From Prochlorococcus marinus str. MIT 9107 (GTDB lineage: Bacteria; Cyanobacteriota; Cyanobacteriia; PCC-6307; Cyanobiaceae), in NCBI RefSeq assembly GCF_000759855.1, contig NZ_JNAI01000006.1, forward strand, positions 155,448-219,447: DNA of 64,000 nucleotides. The letters run 5' to 3'. Both the position numbers and the translations under genes were made by a program. Each line of letters opens with the position of its first letter. The first letter of the stretch is position 1. This document shows positions 39,790-48,233 of the stretch, one piece after another. Under the pieces are notes generated by a model. It ran no database searches and was not told the DNA's origin. It saw only the letters and a program-made list of their open reading frames with translations.

Positions 39790-40899
39790 TTAGCATTTAT
39801 CTGAAAAATTGCAGGGAAAATCTATGCTTTCTAGAATTCTTTTTAGATTTACATGCTCCTGAACTAATTGAACAGCATAAGAAGCTTTAATTGATTCATG
39901 TATTCTGACATGACCAAAAGCTTGCTCAATAATTTCTACGGAAGCAAGAGTATCTAATTCTACTTTTAAAATTGGGACCTCTAATTCCTCCGCTCTATGA
40001 ATCAATTGTGACAGAGGGTCCCCCAATCCAGTTAAAATAAGACATTGAGTTGAAGCTTCCAAAGCCGCAAGTTGAATATCAGTTCTGTCAGCTCCGGTAA
40101 CTACAGCCATATTTCGTCTTCTTCTGAAAAATTCCATTGCAGAATTCACACCCATTGCACCAATACTTAATGTTTCAACAAGTAATTGATCTTTTTCAGG
40201 ACAACAAATTACTTGGGCATCTAATCTTCTTACAAGCTCACCAACGGTGACGCTTCTTAGAAGTGGTGATTTAGGCATAACTCCAAATACTTCAATATTC
40301 AATTCTTTAAGGGAGGGTATTATTTCATTTTTTACTTTTTCGACTTCTTGAGGCTGAACTGCATTTAATACCACTCCAGCCAAATGCTCTCCTAATTGCT
40401 TTTTCGCATTAAGTAATGCATCTACGCTTTTGCAATCTTCCCATAAATTCACAATTAAGACTTTCGCATTTAAACTCTCAGCTAGTTGCGGGAGACTTAA
40501 ACCATAAATCATCCCTTCATGAAGACTTCCAGCCGCTTCTAGAATATTCAATCCTTTAAAATCATCATTAACCAATCCCTCAATTTGATCAAAACCTTTG
40601 CCAGGAAGTAAATCTTTATTAGATATTCTTTTTTCAGCTGATATATTATCCAATAATCCTACTGAAGAAATTAAATTCTCTTCTTCGATATTTAGTGTAG
40701 ATCCTATAAACTTAACATCATCATCTATTAACCCTTCATAAGACATTGAAGGTAGATTAGTAAGTTCGATACATGTTGCCAATGGTTTACCAATACGTAC
40801 TTGTTTTTTCTCCTGTAAAAGCCTTTTTGCTATTCCAAGCACCAATGCAGACTTACCACTAAATGGCTCACATGAACCAATTAACAATATATTGCTCAT
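39790..40899 (-). CDS. BioD-like ATPase with DRTGG domain
   Basis: The 369-residue protein begins with a P-loop-type segment, SCEPFSGKSALVLGIAKRLL (near 8-27), of the dethiobiotin-synthetase/CobQ kind. It continues with a DRTGG domain (PLLRSVTVGELV near 208 and VVTGADRTDIQLAALEAS near 266). This layout resembles the N-terminal part of the phosphotransacetylase Pta, without its catalytic domain. Probably a regulatory nucleotide-binding protein; no substrate is shown. Adjacent to the DprA-like gene. Confidence 0.78.
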   Translation of the reverse strand: MSNILLIGSCEPFSGKSALVLGIAKRLLQEKKQVRIGKPLATCIELTNLPSMSYEGLIDDDVKFIGSTLNIEEENLISSVGLLDNISAEKRISNKDLLPGKGFDQIEGLVNDDFKGLNILEAAGSLHEGMIYGLSLPQLAESLNAKVLIVNLWEDCKSVDALLNAKKQLGEHLAGVVLNAVQPQEVEKVKNEIIPSLKELNIEVFGVMPKSPLLRSVTVGELVRRLDAQVICCPEKDQLLVETLSIGAMGVNSAMEFFRRRRNMAVVTGADRTDIQLAALEASTQCLILTGLGDPLSQLIHRAEELEVPILKVELDTLASVEIIEQAFGHVRIHESIKASYAVQLVQEHVNLKRILESIDFPCNFSDKC

Positions 40900-41048
40900 A
40901 ATTAAGTAAAATTATTTATCCATAGGTTCAAGATAATATTTTTTTTAGAACTAAACAAATATTTATTTATGAGTTTTAATTAAATAAATAAATATTTTTT
41001 TTGGTAAATTTATTTTATTTCTTCGGTAATTCATCAAATTCAGACAAA

Positions 41049-41768
41049 ATGATAAATTCAATAAAAAAAGAGACAACTATTGGAATTACTGGAGCTTCCG
41101 GCTCGCTAGGGAAAGAACTAACGAAATTATTTCGTCATAAAGGATATAAAGTGATTGGATTTACTCATAGTGAAACTGATACTGAAGTGAATCTTGAATC
41201 TCCTAATGAATGGATTAAATGGGAATGTGGGAAAGAATCAAAATTAAAAAAGCATTTAAAGAAGATAGATATTTTAATTTTGAACCACGGCATTTATAAT
41301 CTAAGCAGGGAAAATATTAATTATGAAAATTCAATCGAAATAAATGCATTAAGCAAATTCAAGTTTATAAATTTATTTGAAGATATTGCCCGAACAAATG
41401 ATTCATTAACAAAAAAAGAGATTTGGATAAACACATCTGAAGCAGAAATATTACCAGCACTAAATCCGTCATATGAGATTAGTAAATCCCTTATTGGTCA
41501 ACTAGTTTCCTTCAAAAAAAATCTTCTGGACAAAGATACTAAGGAAAAATTAATTATAAAAAAAATCATCTTAGGGCCTTTTAAATCAGAACTGAATCCT
41601 ATTGGAATTATGAGTCCCAAATTTGTGTCTAAAAAGATTTATGATTTAGCTAATTCAAAAAGTTACTTAATAATAGTTAGTCCAAACCCTTTAACTTACT
41701 TAGTTTTCCCACTGAAGGAATTTTTTAATTTTTTGTATTGCCAAATTATCTATAAATACAAATCTTAG
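41049..41768 (+). CDS. Short-chain dehydrogenase-like protein
   Basis: The 239-residue protein (from ATG 41049) has an N-terminal Rossmann motif, GITGASGSLGKEL, and an NHG segment (LILNHGIYN near 76) as in SDR proteins. The catalytic-type region reads NTSEAEILPALNPSYEISKS: the Tyr-x3-Lys equivalent is YEISK. It is divergent from typical SDR enzymes and ends with a hydrophobic region near 205-225 that could sit on the membrane. The substrate is unknown. A TTG at 41001 would extend it by 16 residues. Confidence 0.75.
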   Translation: MINSIKKETTIGITGASGSLGKELTKLFRHKGYKVIGFTHSETDTEVNLESPNEWIKWECGKESKLKKHLKKIDILILNHGIYNLSRENINYENSIEINALSKFKFINLFEDIARTNDSLTKKEIWINTSEAEILPALNPSYEISKSLIGQLVSFKKNLLDKDTKEKLIIKKIILGPFKSELNPIGIMSPKFVSKKIYDLANSKSYLIIVSPNPLTYLVFPLKEFFNFLYCQIIYKYKS

Positions 41769-41771
41769 CGT

Positions 41772-42611
41772 CTAGAAATCTCTATCTGTCAATATTTCAA
41801 TACCATCTTTTAAAACAACTATTGTATGCTCCCATTGTGCTGATAATTTTCCATCTTTTGTTATTACGGTCCATCTATCATTTAATGTTTTACAAAATTT
41901 AGTCCCTTCGTTAACAATAGGTTCCACAGCTAATGTCATTCCTTCACGAAGGACGACGTTGGGCAATTCTTTTGTCCGAAAATTAAATACCGATGGTTCT
42001 TCGTGAAGATTTCTTCCAACTCCATGACCTGTATAGTCTTCAACAACACTAAAGCCATTTTTTAAAACAATATCTTCAATTTCACCAGCCACATCGAGAA
42101 GTGTATTCCCTGCCTTGATTTTCGAGAGTCCCGCATACAAAGCTTTATAAGCTACATCACTAAGATTTTGAGTCTTAGAACTAACTTCTCCTACACAAAT
42201 TGATATACAACTATCCCCATGGAAGCCATCTAAATACGCTCCAGTATCAATTTTTACTAAATCACCATTTTCGATTATTTTATTTTTATTTGGTATACCG
42301 TGAACCACTTCATTATTAATACTAGAACAAATACTAGAGGGGAAACCATGGTAGCCCTTAAAACTTGGAACAGCTCCAAAACTTTTTATCCTCTTTTCTG
42401 CAAAATCATCTAAATCTTTTGTGCTCATTCCCGGTTCAATTAAGTCATTAATTTCCCTCAAAACTGTTGCTACTATCCTGCTAGATTTTTTCATCAAATT
42501 TATTTCACGTGCAGATTTTATTTCAATTCCTCTGCTTCTTTGGATAAAAGGAACTTGATCATTAGTTTTGGAATTATTTTTATTTAATAAAAGATCTGCA
42601 AAATGTTTCAT
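41772..42611 (-). CDS. map: Methionine aminopeptidase, type I
   Basis: Map removes the initiator methionine from new proteins. The 279-residue protein has an N-terminal extension of about 28 residues and the metal-ligand motifs IDTGAYLDGFHGDS, TGHGVGRNLHEEP and LAVEPIVNEG, plus the C-terminal WEHTIVV. It ends 3 bp from the convergent SDR-like gene. Confidence 0.96.
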   Translation of the reverse strand: MKHFADLLLNKNNSKTNDQVPFIQRSRGIEIKSAREINLMKKSSRIVATVLREINDLIEPGMSTKDLDDFAEKRIKSFGAVPSFKGYHGFPSSICSSINNEVVHGIPNKNKIIENGDLVKIDTGAYLDGFHGDSCISICVGEVSSKTQNLSDVAYKALYAGLSKIKAGNTLLDVAGEIEDIVLKNGFSVVEDYTGHGVGRNLHEEPSVFNFRTKELPNVVLREGMTLAVEPIVNEGTKFCKTLNDRWTVITKDGKLSAQWEHTIVVLKDGIEILTDRDF

Positions 42612-42702
42612 TGGAATAAATAATAAAAATAGATAAATATCATCAAAATAGCCATTAGAGTCTTGGCTATCTTAAATCTATCAATAACAATGGAAAACAG
42701 GA

Positions 42703-43010
42703 ATGAATTTTTTATTTAATTCTAGGCAATTTCATAAGGCTTTGGCTCCTTGGGTTTTTCTTCCATTATTTTTATCTTCAATTACAGGCTTCTCTATAGG
42801 GTTTCAAAAGATTTATTAGGCTACTCTAGAGACCAAGTTCACTGGTTAATGTCGCTCCATGAGGGCGCATGGCTTGGAGATAATGGAGAATTAATATATG
42901 TCTTATTAAATTCGCTTGGGGTTTTATGGATGCTTATAACGGGATTCCAAATGTTTTCAAAAACAATTTCATTTACCAAAAAGGTTACTAAAGGTGAGTC
43001 AAAAGGTTAA
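42703..43010 (+). pseudogene. PepSY-type small membrane protein gene with a -1 frameshift
   Basis: Two overlapping frames together encode one protein. The first, from ATG 42703, reads NSRQFHKALAPWVFLPLFLSSITGFS and then runs into a stop at 42817-42819. The second, one base back, carries YRVSKDLLGYSRDQVHWLMS and EGAWLGDNGELIYVLLNSLG to a stop at 43008-43010. Joined near 42792-42795, they form a 102-residue protein with two membrane helices, like small PepSY-associated proteins of cyanobacteria. One base appears to have been lost at TCTAT. I see no classic slippery heptamer. It may be a recent pseudogene, a sequencing error, or a decoded frameshift. Confidence 0.75.
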
Positions 43011-43033
43011 GATATAAAACTTGTAAGGTAAAA

Positions 43034-43513
43034 ATGTTCAAAATGGCCAAAGAGAAACAAGAAAATGAATTAGAAACCAACATTAAAACTGACGGATCAA
43101 TCGATGTGGGAGTTGAAAAAAAAGAAAAAGACTTGGTTTCTAAAACTACAAAAACTATAAACATTTCCAATCTTATTGAAGAATTTGAGAATGAACAATT
43201 AAAAAAAGAATTACCTGAAATTTATGTTGGGGACACTGTTAAAGTTGGTGTAAAAATTACAGAAGGTAATAAAGAAAGAGTCCAACCTTATGAAGGTGTT
43301 GTCATAGCAAAAAGACATGGAGGGATGAACCAAACTATTACAGTCAGAAGAATTTTCCAGGGTATAGGCGTCGAAAGAGTATTTATGCTACATAGTCCAC
43401 AGGTTGCCTCTCTAAAAGTTGAACGTAGAGGTAAAGTAAGAAGAGCTAAATTATTCTATCTAAGAGATAGAGTAGGAAAAGCTACTCGCGTAAAACAACG
43501 CTTTGATCGATAA
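43034..43513 (+). CDS. rplS: 50S ribosomal protein L19
   Basis: L19 sits at the interface of the two ribosomal subunits. The L19 fold covers about residues 40-159 ([34 protein letters not shown] at the end). A charged N-terminal extension of about 40 residues precedes it, longer than in E. coli. It is the first gene of the conserved block with tRNA-Trp and the hyperconserved small protein. Confidence 0.96.
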   Translation: MFKMAKEKQENELETNIKTDGSIDVGVEKKEKDLVSKTTKTINISNLIEEFENEQLKKELPEIYVGDTVKVGVKITEGNKERVQPYEGVVIAKRHGGMNQTITVRRIFQGIGVERVFMLHSPQVASLKVERRGKVRRAKLFYLRDRVGKATRVKQRFDR

Positions 43514-43551
43514 AGTTGTAAATTAATCGACTTATTGGTCACAAAGGCGCC

Positions 43552-43557
43552 TATAAT
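43552..43557 (+). promoter_or_regulatory. Probable -10 element of the tRNA-Trp gene
   Basis: TATAAT lies nine bases before the mature tRNA 5' end, a good distance for a start site just upstream of the tRNA. I see no clear -35 box at the usual spacing. Confidence 0.5.
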
Positions 43558-43566
43558 CACTTAAAA

Positions 43567-43639
43567 GCGTCGTTAGTTCAGTTGGTAGAACGCAGGTCTC
43601 CAAAACCTGATGTCGGGGGTTCAAGTCCTCCACGACGCG
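43567..43639 (+). tRNA. tRNA-Trp (CCA anticodon)
   Basis: The 73-nt sequence folds as a cloverleaf: acceptor GCGTCGT pairs with ACGACGC, the D arm carries AGTTGGTAGAAC, the anticodon arm CAGGT-CTCCAAA-ACCTG has the anticodon CCA, and the T arm is GGGGGTTCAAGTCCTCC. The discriminator base is G and CCA is not encoded. It lies between rplS and the small hyperconserved gene. Confidence 0.96.
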
Positions 43640-43676
43640 TTTGATCAACATTATGTAAATCATTTTTTTTCATAAG

Positions 43677-43871
43677 ATGGAGTTAGATCTTCAACCCGGG
43701 GACGTAGTTAAAGTCCTAGAATCAGCAGCTTTAGGATGGGTTCGTGCAAGAGTCATCAGAGTGAAGTCTGGTGGAAGAGTTGTCGTACAAAGTGACCAAG
43801 GCAGAGAATTTACTGCAAGAGGCAACCAAGTTAGGTTGATAGAACCTGCTGGATTTAGACCTCAAAAATAA
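43677..43871 (+). CDS. hcp: Hyperconserved small protein (Hcp) of marine picocyanobacteria
   Basis: The 64-residue protein (LQPGDVVKVLESAALGW, then VRARVIRVKSGGRVVVQSDQ) is the almost invariant small protein known from marine Synechococcus and Prochlorococcus in this same place between rplS and gltX. It looks like an SH3/KOW-type beta barrel. A link to translation is suggested by position, but its function is not settled. Its base use is less AT-rich than its surroundings. There is no other gene in the 144 bp to tRNA-Asp. Confidence 0.88.
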   Translation: MELDLQPGDVVKVLESAALGWVRARVIRVKSGGRVVVQSDQGREFTARGNQVRLIEPAGFRPQK

Positions 43872-43987
43872 ATAGTGTTTTAAGGCTGCCCCAAAGTTAA
43901 CTATTTCTGTAAATCCTCAAATTAATAAATTTTTTTTATTACAACAACATTATTTAAGTATTATGATCTGATAATTTTAAGAATGAA

Positions 43988-44007
43988 GTTCTAAGTAAAA
44001 TTAGAAC
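43988..44007. repeat. Inverted repeat upstream of tRNA-Asp
   Basis: GTTCTAA, six bases, TTAGAAC. It is a perfect 7-bp stem eight bases before the tRNA 5' end. It could be part of the promoter or the leader of the tRNA-Asp transcript; a chance AT-rich palindrome is possible. Confidence 0.4.
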
Positions 44008-44015
44008 AAAACTAT

Positions 44016-44089
44016 GGGACCGTAGTTCAACTGGTTAGAGCACCGCCCTGTCACGGCGGAAGTTGCGGGTTCGAATCCCGTCGGTCCCG
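44016..44089 (+). tRNA. tRNA-Asp (GTC anticodon)
   Basis: The 74-nt sequence folds as a cloverleaf: acceptor GGGACCG pairs with CGGTCCC, the D arm has AGTTCAACTGGTTAGAG, the anticodon arm CCGCC-CTGTCAC-GGCGG has the anticodon GTC, and the T arm is GCGGGTTCGAATCCCGT. The discriminator is G and CCA is not encoded. It ends 17 bp before the gltX start, so the two are probably on one transcript. Confidence 0.96.
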
Positions 44090-44106
44090 TTTTTTCTAAA
44101 AAAAAT

Positions 44107-45546
44107 TTGGAAAAACGTTTAAGATTAGCCCCTAGTCCAACAGGTTTATTACATATTGGGACAGCTCGAACAGCATTATTCAACTGGTTGTATGCACAAA
44201 AAATAGGTGGAAAGTTTCTTATCAGAATAGAAGATACAGATTTTCTTCGATCAAAATCTGAATACACAAAAAACATATTAGAGGGCTTGAAGTGGCTTGG
44301 ACTTAAATGGGATGAAGAACCTATAAAGCAAAGTGACAGAATTTCTATTCACAAAAAATACATCAAAAAGCTATTAGAGTGTGGAACTGCATATAGATGC
44401 TTTACTACAGAAAATGAAATTTCCGAATTAAGGGAGGAACAAAAAAAGAAAGGATTACCTCCAAAGCACGATAATAGACACAGAAATCTTTCAAAAGAAA
44501 AAATAGAAACATTTATATCCCAAGGAAGGACTTCCGTAATAAGGTTCAAGATTGAGGAAAAAATACAAATCTCATGGGAAGATCAGATAAGAGGTAAAAT
44601 CAAATGGCAAGGTAAGGACTTGGGAGGTGATTTAGTTTTATCAAGAAGGGCTATTGGATATGAAATTGGAGATCCTTTGTATAATCTTGCAGTTGTAGTT
44701 GATGATAATTTCATGAATATCACTCATGTAGTAAGGGGAGAAGACCACATTTCTAACACTGCGAAACAAATATTGATTTATAAAGCCTTAGATTTTAAAC
44801 TGCCAACGTTTTCACATACTCCACTAATACTAAATAGTGAAGGGAAAAAATTATCTAAGAGAGATTGCGTTACTTCAATCGACGAATTTAGAGATATGGG
44901 ATATTTACCTGAGGCCTTAGCAAACTACATGGCCTTTCTAGGTTGGTCACCAAAATCTGCAGAGAGTGAAATACTTTCACTGGATGAGATATCTAAAATC
45001 TTTGACTTATCTGATGTAAATAAAGCTGGAGCTAAATTCAGTTGGGAGAAACTCAACTGGATTAATTCTCAATACATAAAAAATATGGAATCAGTTAAGT
45101 TAAGTGAGATCATAAGGAGATGCTGGGATAATATGGGTTGGGAGCCGCCATCTGAAGAATGGGCTATTAAATTAGTAATTTTGATTAAAGACTCCATGAC
45201 CCTTTTAAAAGACGCCATTGATGAATCAAAACCATTTTTCTTATTACCTCCAATTCAAAAAGAAGGTCAAGATTTTCTCGAAAACAACCATAGCAAGACA
45301 TCTCTTAAACTAATTTTAAATTATTTAATTAAGCAAAATACGGCAACACTAGATAAAGAGGAAGCCAAAGAAATAATAAACGAGATCTCAAAAATTCATA
45401 ATATTAAAAAAGGGATTTTAATGAAGTCATTAAGAGTAGCTTTTTTTGGTTCCCTCAGTGGGCCAGATTTAATACAAAGTTGGGAACTTTTCTCAGAGAG
45501 TAAAAGTGATATATTGCGGATTGAAAGATGTCTTAAATCAATCTAA
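44107..45546 (+). CDS. gltX: Glutamyl-tRNA synthetase
   Basis: GltX charges tRNA-Glu for protein synthesis and supplies Glu-tRNA for the C5 tetrapyrrole route that feeds HemL. The 479-residue class I synthetase has the HIGH box in SPTGLLHIGTARTALFN near 9-25 and the KLSKR (KMSKS) box near 256. The start is TTG at 44107, as the conserved N-terminal strand begins four codons later. It overlaps the convergent antiporter gene by 9 bp. Confidence 0.97.
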   Translation: MEKRLRLAPSPTGLLHIGTARTALFNWLYAQKIGGKFLIRIEDTDFLRSKSEYTKNILEGLKWLGLKWDEEPIKQSDRISIHKKYIKKLLECGTAYRCFTTENEISELREEQKKKGLPPKHDNRHRNLSKEKIETFISQGRTSVIRFKIEEKIQISWEDQIRGKIKWQGKDLGGDLVLSRRAIGYEIGDPLYNLAVVVDDNFMNITHVVRGEDHISNTAKQILIYKALDFKLPTFSHTPLILNSEGKKLSKRDCVTSIDEFRDMGYLPEALANYMAFLGWSPKSAESEILSLDEISKIFDLSDVNKAGAKFSWEKLNWINSQYIKNMESVKLSEIIRRCWDNMGWEPPSEEWAIKLVILIKDSMTLLKDAIDESKPFFLLPPIQKEGQDFLENNHSKTSLKLILNYLIKQNTATLDKEEAKEIINEISKIHNIKKGILMKSLRVAFFGSLSGPDLIQSWELFSESKSDILRIERCLKSI

Positions 45547-46743
45547 ATTATTTTTTTTACCCAATTCAAACCGATTAGCCAAAGGTTTAGCAGAAAGTCC
45601 TTGGATTCCTACTGTCATTAATATAGTAAGAAACACTAAGCCTTGAAGACGTCCAGCTCCGAGGATACCAGCCTGTTCTAATCTGATAGAAAAAAGAGAG
45701 GCTACCGCAGCGGTAACAATTCCTCTTGGTGCTAACCAAGCTAAAAATACTTTTTCTTTTAAGTCTAATTCTCTTCCCATTGTTGCTATCCAGATAGAGA
45801 TAGGACGAACAATCACCATCAACATAAAAACGCAAACAACCCCTCCCCAACCTAAAGGACTTAATTCACCCCAAGAAACATCAGCTGCCAAAAGAGGGAA
45901 AAGAACTGTTATTGCTAATTGAGCTAGTTCACCTATTAGATTATCCAATCTCTCCTTATCTATTACTTCTCTTTTACCTACAATAAAACCTGCCGCGACA
46001 GAAGCAGGCAATCCTGATTCTGGCAAAAAATATTCACAAATTCCATACACAAGAAAAATAAATCCAAGGGTGACTTGAAGCTCTATACCAAATGAGGCTT
46101 CATTTTTTATTTTTTTTAAAATTTCTGATAGTAACCATCCTGCACTTAACCCGATTAAGACTCCGCCACCTAATCTTTGCATTAATGCAATAAAGACATC
46201 GTTAATCCCACGCAGGTCCCCTAAAGATAATTCTAAAAGCAATAATGCTAGTACTGCTCCAATTGGTTCAAGTAACAACCCTTCAGCTTTTAAAACGTCC
46301 GAAAGAGGAGAAGCTAATTGTATTTGTTCAACTAATGGAGAGACCACTGTTGGACCAGTAGCGAGAACTATGGCACTATATATTCCTGCGACTTGCCATG
46401 AAAGTCCTGCCAGCCAATGAGCAATAAAAATTCCAGCTGATAATGAAATAAAAAGTCTTACTAATGAAATTTTCAAAACAGTATTTCTTATATTCCCCTC
46501 AGGCAGTTTTAAATTTAGTCCCCCTTCGAATAAAACTAAGCAAACTAAAAGACCTACAATAGTTTCAAGCCCTTGTCCAAGATCTAAAGGCTCAACAAGT
46601 CCTAAGCCTGATCTTCCGATGAATAATCCAGAAAGCAATAAAATAACAACACTTGGGAATCCTGTAAAAGACGAAAATAATCGTGCACAAGCACCTGCGA
46701 ATACAGTTATTCCCCAAAGTAACCCCAGCCTTTCAGGCGTCAT
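45538..46743 (-). CDS. Cation:proton antiporter (CPA1/NhaP-like)
   Basis: The 401-residue protein has about 12 membrane segments and the CPA family features: LFEGGLNLKL near 72-81, ATGPTVVSPLV near 128-138, and WLAPRGIVTAAVASLF near 336-351. It exchanges Na+ or K+ for H+ across the cytoplasmic membrane. Its tail is short and lacks a soluble nucleotide-binding domain. Confidence 0.88.
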   Translation of the reverse strand: MTPERLGLLWGITVFAGACARLFSSFTGFPSVVILLLSGLFIGRSGLGLVEPLDLGQGLETIVGLLVCLVLFEGGLNLKLPEGNIRNTVLKISLVRLFISLSAGIFIAHWLAGLSWQVAGIYSAIVLATGPTVVSPLVEQIQLASPLSDVLKAEGLLLEPIGAVLALLLLELSLGDLRGINDVFIALMQRLGGGVLIGLSAGWLLSEILKKIKNEASFGIELQVTLGFIFLVYGICEYFLPESGLPASVAAGFIVGKREVIDKERLDNLIGELAQLAITVLFPLLAADVSWGELSPLGWGGVVCVFMLMVIVRPISIWIATMGRELDLKEKVFLAWLAPRGIVTAAVASLFSIRLEQAGILGAGRLQGLVFLTILMTVGIQGLSAKPLANRFELGKKNNLD

Positions 46744-46906
46744 ATAAACTTATAAATAATAAAAATATTAATTATTTTGATTAAATCAATAATCTTATCG
46801 CAAGTCCATGAAATACAATACTTTTTAACTTATTTAATCAGCTGAACAACACTAATTTTTTAAAATCACTCAAAACCACTTTCAAGAAAAATTAATTTGA
46901 TTTCTA

Positions 46907-47083
46907 TTAAGAAAATTGGCTTAGTAGGGCGACAATAACAAAAATTATTCCTATACCGATAGTTGCCATCCTTCCATTCCATATTTCAGCTTGAGGTGTA
47001 AAACCTCTTTTCCATAAATTAAGTTCCTTTTTATCAACTAAGTTTTTTGTTTCTTTAATTTCGATTTTAGGTTGTTTGTTCAT
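46907..47083 (-). CDS. hli: High-light-inducible protein (one-helix LHC-like)
   Basis: This 58-residue protein has a charged N terminus and one membrane helix with the chlorophyll-binding signature AEIWNGRMATIGI, as in Hli/Scp proteins that protect photosystems during stress. It starts at ATG 47083, 5 bp after the tsaD stop on the same strand, so it may be read from the tsaD transcript or from its own promoter inside that gene. Confidence 0.92.
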   Translation of the reverse strand: MNKQPKIEIKETKNLVDKKELNLWKRGFTPQAEIWNGRMATIGIGIIFVIVALLSQFS

Positions 47084-47088
47084 TGGAG

Positions 47089-48159
47089 TTAGAAAGGAGG
47101 ATTTTCTTCGTAAAGGGTATTTGCTTGTTCAATTGAGAGTCTTCCCGAGACACCTAATTTAAGAGAACTCAAATGTTCCTTAAATTTAATCCTGAACAAG
47201 GCCGCTGCTCCAATCATCGCCGCATTATCTGTACAAAGATTAAGGGGAGCTAAATGAACTTTAATAGATTTTTTACTAGCTTCACTAATCATCATTTTTC
47301 TTAATGTATTATTGGCTGCCACACCCCCAACTACAACAACATTATCCAAGCTATGATCTTTTGCACATTTTATAGTTCTCTCTACTAATACCTCCGCCAC
47401 AACTCTCTCAAAACTTGCCGCAATATCATGAACTGGCAAGGAATTACCATCAAGATTTATCTTCTCAACCAATCTTAATACAGCAGTTTTTAGACCACTA
47501 AAAGAGAAATCATATTTAAGAAATCCACCCTTTTTATCTGAAATCCTGCATTTTGGTAAATTAAATTTCAGAGGGTCTCCATTTTTAGCAATCTTTTCAA
47601 TTGCAGGTCCACCTGGATAACTAAGACCTAGTAATCTTCCAACTTTATCAAAAGCCTCTCCAGCGGCATCATCAAAACTCTTTCCCAGTTTTTGCATTCG
47701 CCTTCTCTCATCAACCTTAATCAATTCAGTATGTCCTCCACTAACAAGTAACGTAAGAAAAGATTTCTTTGGATAGTTTTCTGAAAATAATATTGAAGAT
47801 AAATGTCCCTCCAAATGATGAACTCCCATGAATGGTTTTGAATGTAAACTACAAAGTGCTCTTGCAGTTATAGAGCCAACTCGTAAACACCCAACTAATC
47901 CAGGAGCTACCGTTGATGCAATAAAATCAACTTCTTCAATTTTAAATTTTGATTCTTTTAATGCCTTTTCCAAAACAAAAGGTAATAACTCTAAGTGCTT
48001 TCTAGCTGCAAGTTCTGGAACAACTCCTCCCCATTTTGAGTGATCTTTAATTTGAGATGCAATAATGTTTGAATGAATTTTAAAAGTATCGCCAATATTA
48101 GAGACTATAGAGACAGATGTCTCATCACAACTTGTTTCAATAGCTAAAACTTTACGCAT
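47089..48159 (-). CDS. tsaD: tRNA N6-adenosine threonylcarbamoyltransferase
   Basis: TsaD transfers threonylcarbamoyl to A37 of tRNAs that read ANN codons. The 356-residue protein has the ASKHA-type start ETSCDETSV, HLEGHLSSIL near 117-126 with the metal-binding His pair, the DDAAGEAFDKVGRLLG segment near 165-180, and the C-terminal VVVGGVAANNTLR. Divergent from psaF with a 74-bp gap. Confidence 0.97.
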   Translation of the reverse strand: MRKVLAIETSCDETSVSIVSNIGDTFKIHSNIIASQIKDHSKWGGVVPELAARKHLELLPFVLEKALKESKFKIEEVDFIASTVAPGLVGCLRVGSITARALCSLHSKPFMGVHHLEGHLSSILFSENYPKKSFLTLLVSGGHTELIKVDERRRMQKLGKSFDDAAGEAFDKVGRLLGLSYPGGPAIEKIAKNGDPLKFNLPKCRISDKKGGFLKYDFSFSGLKTAVLRLVEKINLDGNSLPVHDIAASFERVVAEVLVERTIKCAKDHSLDNVVVVGGVAANNTLRKMMISEASKKSIKVHLAPLNLCTDNAAMIGAAALFRIKFKEHLSSLKLGVSGRLSIEQANTLYEENPPF

Positions 48160-48233
48160 ATTTGATTCAACTTGTTCTATTTTAATATTAATTTCTTACT
48201 TAACACACTATAAGGAATTAAAGATTGCAACTT

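Noticed and set aside
44001..44276. Minus-strand frame reading [20 protein letters not shown] across tRNA-Asp
   Set aside because: It is the antisense translation of a tRNA-Asp gene, a well-known false protein in databases, and it also overlaps the 5' part of gltX.
45587..45850. Minus-strand 87-residue frame inside the antiporter gene
   Set aside because: It lies in another frame of a well-supported membrane protein gene and shows no independent coding signs.
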